Assembly: GCF_029212645.1 (NCBI RefSeq)
Contig: NZ_JARGND010000014.1
Span: 1 to 64,000, forward strand
Direction: 5' to 3'
Length of the DNA: 64,000 nt
DNA from: Vannielia sp.
Lineage (GTDB): Bacteria > Pseudomonadota > Alphaproteobacteria > Rhodobacterales > Rhodobacteraceae
In this document: in pieces, positions 63,280 through 64,000 of the stretch
How the letters are laid out: every line of letters starts with the position of its first letter
How positions within the stretch are numbered: the stretch's first letter is position 1
Program-made: the position numbers and the translations under genes
The notes under the pieces: model-generated
Databases searched by the model: none
What the model was told of the DNA's origin: nothing
The model's input: only the letters and a program-made list of their open reading frames with translations

Positions 63280-64000
63280 TTTCAACAGGTGCGACATGCC
63301 GCGGTTGTTCAAGTGCGCCGCCAGGGTCTCGTAATTGTCGACCAAACTCGTGACGCTTTCGACAGGGATGTCATGTCTTTCATTGACCAGGTCGGCACCC
63401 CGCGCGGAAGATCCCAGGAAGTCCAGCAACTGGTCCGACGGTCGCGGGCGAGAGGATTGAGGATGATTGAAGCGAAACCAGGTATCAGGATGAAACGCAT
63501 CCGACATCTCCCGCCAGGTCTTATAGACTTGCCGGTAGCGCCGTAGGAAAACGTCAAACTTGTCACCATCGAACGCCACTGGTTCAAGCGACTGCACTTG
63601 CTCGACCTCTCCGATACGGTGACCTCGTCCCATGTGGTTGCGAGCAGCCCATTCCGACACCAGGAAAACCTCCAACGGATTGCGTTTGAGGACGACCTTC
63701 TTCCAGTGCGGGTTCCTCAATGTCTCGTCGATGATCGGGATCTTGGCTTGGCTGGGCAAGATCTTGAACCCCAGCAGAGGACTTGGGACCACCTGTTCGA
63801 GCCTGTCGAAAAGAGCGAAACCCGTGTCATTCCGGACCTGGGTGTCGTCCTGCGCCAGCCGAAGCTCTTGGCGAATGTCGGGCGGAAGCTCCACATGGCT
63901 TCCACGATAGATTTCGCCGTAGCAGTTTATGTCCGTCGCACTGTCAAGCAAACTCGCGAGGGGATAAGCTCCCGACCAGGACATCGCCGCAATGACGAAC
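63238..64000 (-). CDS. Sulfotransferase-like protein, partial and altered at the end
   Basis: The frame enters from the right edge (FVIAAMSWSGAYPLASLLD) and resembles sulfotransferases: the Ser-Gly loop near MSWSGAY fits a PAPS-binding loop, and HWKKVVLKRNPLEVFLVS fits the second PAPS motif. CYGEIY is common in such proteins. About 254 residues lie in the window. The last 14 codons (GDCCINQMTEIPR and stop) are read from the MITE-like element at 63238-63279, so the natural C-terminus has been replaced. It may be inactive. Confidence 0.7.
   Translation of the reverse strand, partial: FVIAAMSWSGAYPLASLLDSATDINCYGEIYRGSHVELPPDIRQELRLAQDDTQVRNDTGFALFDRLEQVVPSPLLGFKILPSQAKIPIIDETLRNPHWKKVVLKRNPLEVFLVSEWAARNHMGRGHRIGEVEQVQSLEPVAFDGDKFDVFLRRYRQVYKTWREMSDAFHPDTWFRFNHPQSSRPRPSDQLLDFLGSSARGADLVNERHDIPVESVTSLVDNYETLAAHLNNRGMSHLLKGDCCINQMTEIPR

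Overview
The window is GC-rich, gene-dense DNA from an alphaproteobacterium. Rhodobacterales (Roseobacter/Rhodobacter group) is the best fit. The reasons are the CcrM-type GANTC methyltransferase, the order DUF4170-waaA-lpxK, YjbF/YjbH exopolysaccharide proteins, a fused peptide-transporter permease/ATPase, and the general style of the housekeeping proteins. This placement is inferred from family content; no rRNA is present.

Layout. (1) 1-723: debris of an IS5-type transposase. (2) 724-11641: mostly housekeeping genes: a DsbA-like oxidoreductase, DciA-like DUF721, mutY, an alkB-type monooxygenase, a membrane-anchored winged-helix protein, rnhB, ccrM, a small secreted protein plus cytochrome c, and lpxK-waaA-DUF4170 for lipid A/Kdo. 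(3) 11842-18638: a complete heme uptake locus, with a TonB receptor (minus strand) divergent from hmuSTUV and a ChaN-like gene. An IS6-family scrap follows it. (4) 19241-44021: a large surface-polysaccharide region with glycosyltransferases, the four dTDP-rhamnose genes, ugd, a UDP-uronate 4-epimerase, a UDP-sulfoquinovose synthase homologue, two sulfotransferase-like proteins, an initiating sugar-phosphate transferase, YjbF/YjbH and a GT2/LAB_N/PMT lipid-linked glycosylation trio. Two tandem tiny acidic secreted proteins and a third, decayed copy lie inside it. No Wzx, Wzy, Wza or Wzc was seen. (5) 44029-50159: a LacI regulator, a PAP2 phosphatase and a four-gene Anbu operon (proteasome-like peptidase, transglutaminase, alpha-E, ATP-grasp). 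(6) 50243-58713: a divergent peptide or amide uptake unit. M20 hydrolase and DUF1028 genes run left; a dipeptide ABC transporter and its GntR regulator run right. Two matching palindromes lie between them. (7) 58868-61521: an NMT1/SsuA-type ABC importer. (8) 61522-64000: an accessory tail with tRNA-Thr, a tRNA-like fragment, small gene remnants, an IS5 remnant, a 151-bp MITE-like element and a sulfotransferase that leaves the window.

The features most worth following up are: a 39-bp intergenic element built from three 11-bp repeats and found twice, 50 kb apart; the paired 18-bp palindromes at the peptide-transport locus; three GANTC sites in the ccrM leader; the triplicated small acidic membrane protein; strong inverted repeats in the transporter operon; and the MITE-like insertion that replaces the end of a sulfotransferase gene. 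No CRISPR array or intact insertion sequence was found. Starts were adjusted where ribosome-binding sites or four-base ATGA overlaps support a different codon; the remaining start uncertainty is given per gene.
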